The notes beneath the pieces are model-generated. The model made no database searches. It saw only the letters and a program-made list of their open reading frames with translations, and was not told the DNA's origin. Shown one piece after another: positions 13,509 to 15,013 of a stretch of 15,013 nucleotides of DNA (position 1 is its first letter; each line of letters starts with the position of its first letter). This DNA is from CAVQLX01 sp046727715 (lineage in GTDB: Bacteria > Desulfobacterota > Binatia > DP-6). The stretch is taken from contig JBKPDC010000303.1 in assembly GCA_046727715.1 (NCBI GenBank), forward strand, positions 1 through 15,013, written 5' to 3'. The position numbers and the translations under genes are program-made.

Positions 13509-13982
13509 ATGGCGCCTAAGGAGGCCAAAGAGCGCGGGCTCGCGCCGAGCTGCCACGTGGAGACCGCCGAGGGACCGGTGCAGATGGTCGAGACCCCGAA
13601 CAAGGGCTTCGCGGTGCTGACTCGCCTGCCGTCCGGGAGTCTCGGGTTCCGACAGCTCATCAAGCTGGTGACGCGTGGACCGGTGCCCCTGGTACGCGTG
13701 GTGCTGAGCTCGGGGCACGAGGTGGTCGCGGCACGCGGGCACCCCTTCTATCGCCTGGGCATGGACCCGGTGCCGGCGGACGAGTTGGCGGCGGGTGACG
13801 ATCTCGAGACCGCTTTCCGGTATCCCGAGGGCTACGCGCCGCCCGACCTGCCCTGCGCCGAGCCGAGTGCGCCGATCCGGGTCGCCCGCGTGGAACCGGC
13901 GGGAGAGGGGGAGGTGATGACGGGCACGGTGCGCGACACGCATGCGCTCTTCGTCACCGCGGGTATCCTCTGTGGCGAGTGA
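13509..13982 (+). CDS. Free-standing Hint (hedgehog/intein-type) domain protein
   Basis: The 157-residue protein is almost entirely one domain whose order of motifs resembles a Hint domain, the autoprocessing fold of inteins and Hedgehog C-termini. After 14 leader residues comes Cys15 (APSCHVETAEGPV), a candidate splice-junction nucleophile. Next is LVRVVLSSGHEVVAARGHPFY (61-81) with His78 as the block-B-like His, then PVPADELAAGDDLE (87-100). The final block reads TGTVRDTHALFVTAGILCGE (138-157), like intein blocks F and G, but the usual terminal His-Asn is replaced by Cys155-Gly-Glu and the stop follows. No endonuclease insert and no C-terminal extein are present. Ordinary splicing therefore looks impossible, while an N-terminal acyl shift remains conceivable. 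The recognition is by motif only. It overlaps the UdgB gene by 11 bases. Confidence 0.6.
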   Translation: MAPKEAKERGLAPSCHVETAEGPVQMVETPNKGFAVLTRLPSGSLGFRQLIKLVTRGPVPLVRVVLSSGHEVVAARGHPFYRLGMDPVPADELAAGDDLETAFRYPEGYAPPDLPCAEPSAPIRVARVEPAGEGEVMTGTVRDTHALFVTAGILCGE

Positions 13983-14709
13983 CGCGCTCGCTCGCCTCAC
14001 CGATCGGCTGATCCGCTGCCGACTCTGCCCCCGGCTGGTCGCGCATCGTACTCGCGTGGCGGCCGAGCGCATCGCCCGCTTCCGCGACCAGGTCTACTGG
14101 GGTCGGCCCGTGCCCGGATTCGGCGACCCCGCGGCGCGGCTGCTCGTCGTGGGGCTCGCCCCCGCCGCGCACGGCGGCAACCGCACGGGCCGCATCTTCA
14201 CCGGCGACGAGAGCGGAAACTGGCTCTACGCCGCCCTCCATCGTGCCGGCTTCGCGAGCCAGCCGACCTCCACCCACCGGGACGACGGCCTCGTCCTGCG
14301 CGACGCCTGGGTGACGGCCGCGGCGCGCTGCGCGCCGCCGGCCAACCGGCCGACGCGCGAGGAGCTCGACACGTGCCGGCGTTGGCTGCTGGGCGAGCTG
14401 GCGCTGCTCGGGCAGCTGCAGGTCGTGGTCGTGCTCGGGCGGATCGCCCACGACGCCTTCCTCGCGGCCGAGGCGACGCGCGGGTCCGTCGTGCCCCGCC
14501 CCCGGCCGGCGTTCGCGCACGGGGCGGAGCATCGGTTGCCTTCCGGTCTGGTGCTGCTCTGCTCGTACCACCCGAGCCAGCAGAACACGTTCACGGGCAA
14601 GCTGACGCGCCGGATGCTGGACCGCGTGTTCGACCGGGCGGCCGGTCTCGTGCGCGGCGTGAGTTCCCGGCCGTCGCGGACGATGCTAACCAGGGGCCGC
14701 GCCAGATGA
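13972..14709 (+). CDS. udgB: Family 5 uracil-DNA glycosylase (UdgB)
   Basis: This removes uracil, and often other deaminated bases, from DNA as the first step of base excision repair. From the GTG at 13972 it has 245 residues. The iron-sulfur ligands Cys16 and Cys19 (RCRLCPRL) and Cys120 and Cys135 are visible. The family 5 signatures are GLAPAAHGGNRTGRIFTGDE (61-80), where Ala replaces the acidic catalytic residue of family 1, and SYHPSQQNTFTGKLT (198-212) with His200. GTG is chosen because ASDALARLTDRLIRCRLCP matches the family N-terminus. An ATG in the same frame at 13942 would add 10 unlike residues. It overlaps the Hint gene by 11 bases and the next gene by ATGA, so translation is probably coupled. 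Confidence 0.9.
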   Translation: MASDALARLTDRLIRCRLCPRLVAHRTRVAAERIARFRDQVYWGRPVPGFGDPAARLLVVGLAPAAHGGNRTGRIFTGDESGNWLYAALHRAGFASQPTSTHRDDGLVLRDAWVTAAARCAPPANRPTREELDTCRRWLLGELALLGQLQVVVVLGRIAHDAFLAAEATRGSVVPRPRPAFAHGAEHRLPSGLVLLCSYHPSQQNTFTGKLTRRMLDRVFDRAAGLVRGVSSRPSRTMLTRGRAR

Positions 14710-15013
14710 AGGGGATCATCCTCGCCGGCGGCGCCGGCACGCGGCTGCACCCGCTCACGCTGGGCGTGAGCAAGCAGCTGCTGCCGGTCTACGACAAGCC
14801 GATGATCTACTACCCGCTGTCGAGCCTCATGCTGGCAGGCATCCGGGAGATCCTCATCATCACCACGCCCCACGAGCAGGAGGCGTTCCGGCGCCTGCTC
14901 GGCGACGGCGCGCCGGTTGGCCTCTCGATCGGGTGGGCGGTACAGCCGCGTCCCGAAGGCCTGGCGCAGGCGTTCCTCATTGCCCGCGACTTCATCGCCG
15001 GCCAGCCGGTGGC
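14706..15013 (+). CDS. rmlA: Glucose-1-phosphate thymidylyltransferase, N-terminal part
   Basis: RmlA/RfbA joins dTTP and glucose-1-phosphate to make dTDP-glucose, the first step toward dTDP-rhamnose for surface polysaccharide. The 102 visible residues carry the nucleotidyltransferase signature MKGIILAGGAGTRLHPLT, then SKQLLPVYDKPMIYYPLS with its active-site Lys, and AVQPRPEGLAQAF (78-90) lining the nucleotide pocket. The frame runs off the right edge, so about two thirds of the protein is missing. It starts at an ATGA overlap with udgB. Other rml genes would be expected beyond the window. The SKQLLPVYDKPM sequence favours RmlA over GalU- or GlmU-like relatives. Confidence 0.93.
   Translation, partial: MKGIILAGGAGTRLHPLTLGVSKQLLPVYDKPMIYYPLSSLMLAGIREILIITTPHEQEAFRRLLGDGAPVGLSIGWAVQPRPEGLAQAFLIARDFIAGQPV

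Noticed and set aside
1..15013. tRNA or rRNA genes, CRISPR arrays, insertion sequences, prophage
   Set aside because: No cloverleaf, rRNA core motif, regularly spaced repeat, transposase or integrase motif was noticed on reading either strand.

Overview
The window comes from a visibly GC-rich bacterial chromosome. It carries tightly packed genes, frequent GTG starts, stop/start overlaps, a type I NADH dehydrogenase module, lipoproteins with Gram-negative-type lipoboxes and an AT-enriched dnaA upstream region. Gene content and composition would suit an uncultivated soil or sediment lineage such as Rokubacteria/NC10 (Methylomirabilota), or a related deltaproteobacterial group. This placement is an inference from style, not a demonstrated affiliation.

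Layout. (1) 1-3829: the start of a leftward CopD-like membrane protein diverges from a compact rightward nuoB-nuoF-nuoG run, which is an incomplete complex I set without nuoC, D, E, H or I alongside. A GC-rich hairpin sits in the 3' end of nuoF. (2) 3777-4727: a leftward HhH-GPD DNA glycosylase converges on nuoG with a 53-base overlap. (3) 4820-6759: a siroheme sulfite/nitrite reductase is translationally coupled to a small OB-fold-like protein. (4) 6795-8171: a leftward multi-span membrane protein of unknown function and a glycine-zipper lipoprotein with a poly-proline tail. (5) 8337-9872: two rightward envelope lipoproteins, a DsbA-like thiol oxidoreductase/isomerase and an M48 metalloprotease, behind a near-consensus sigma70 promoter. 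(6) 9873-11562: an AT-enriched non-coding region with a perfect DnaA box facing a degenerate one, followed by a complete dnaA. This is an origin candidate, although dnaN, recF and gyrB are not next to it. (7) 11691-12458: a leftward protein of unknown function, separated from dnaA by strong hairpins. (8) 12506-15013: a rightward, closely spaced or overlapping run of ferritin-like protein, small HTH protein, free-standing Hint (hedgehog/intein-type) domain protein, family 5 uracil-DNA glycosylase and the start of rmlA/rfbA.

How the genes fit together. NuoB, F and G cover the NADH-oxidising module and the terminal N2-cluster subunit of complex I, so the other subunits must lie elsewhere. The sulfite reductase feeds assimilation. 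The DsbA-like and M48 lipoproteins look like envelope protein-quality functions. Two DNA glycosylases of different superfamilies, HhH-GPD and UdgB, are present. The most unusual element is the single-domain Hint protein. It has an intact candidate N-terminal Cys and block-B-like His but lacks the His-Asn end needed for ordinary intein C-terminal cleavage, and its 3' end overlaps the UdgB gene.
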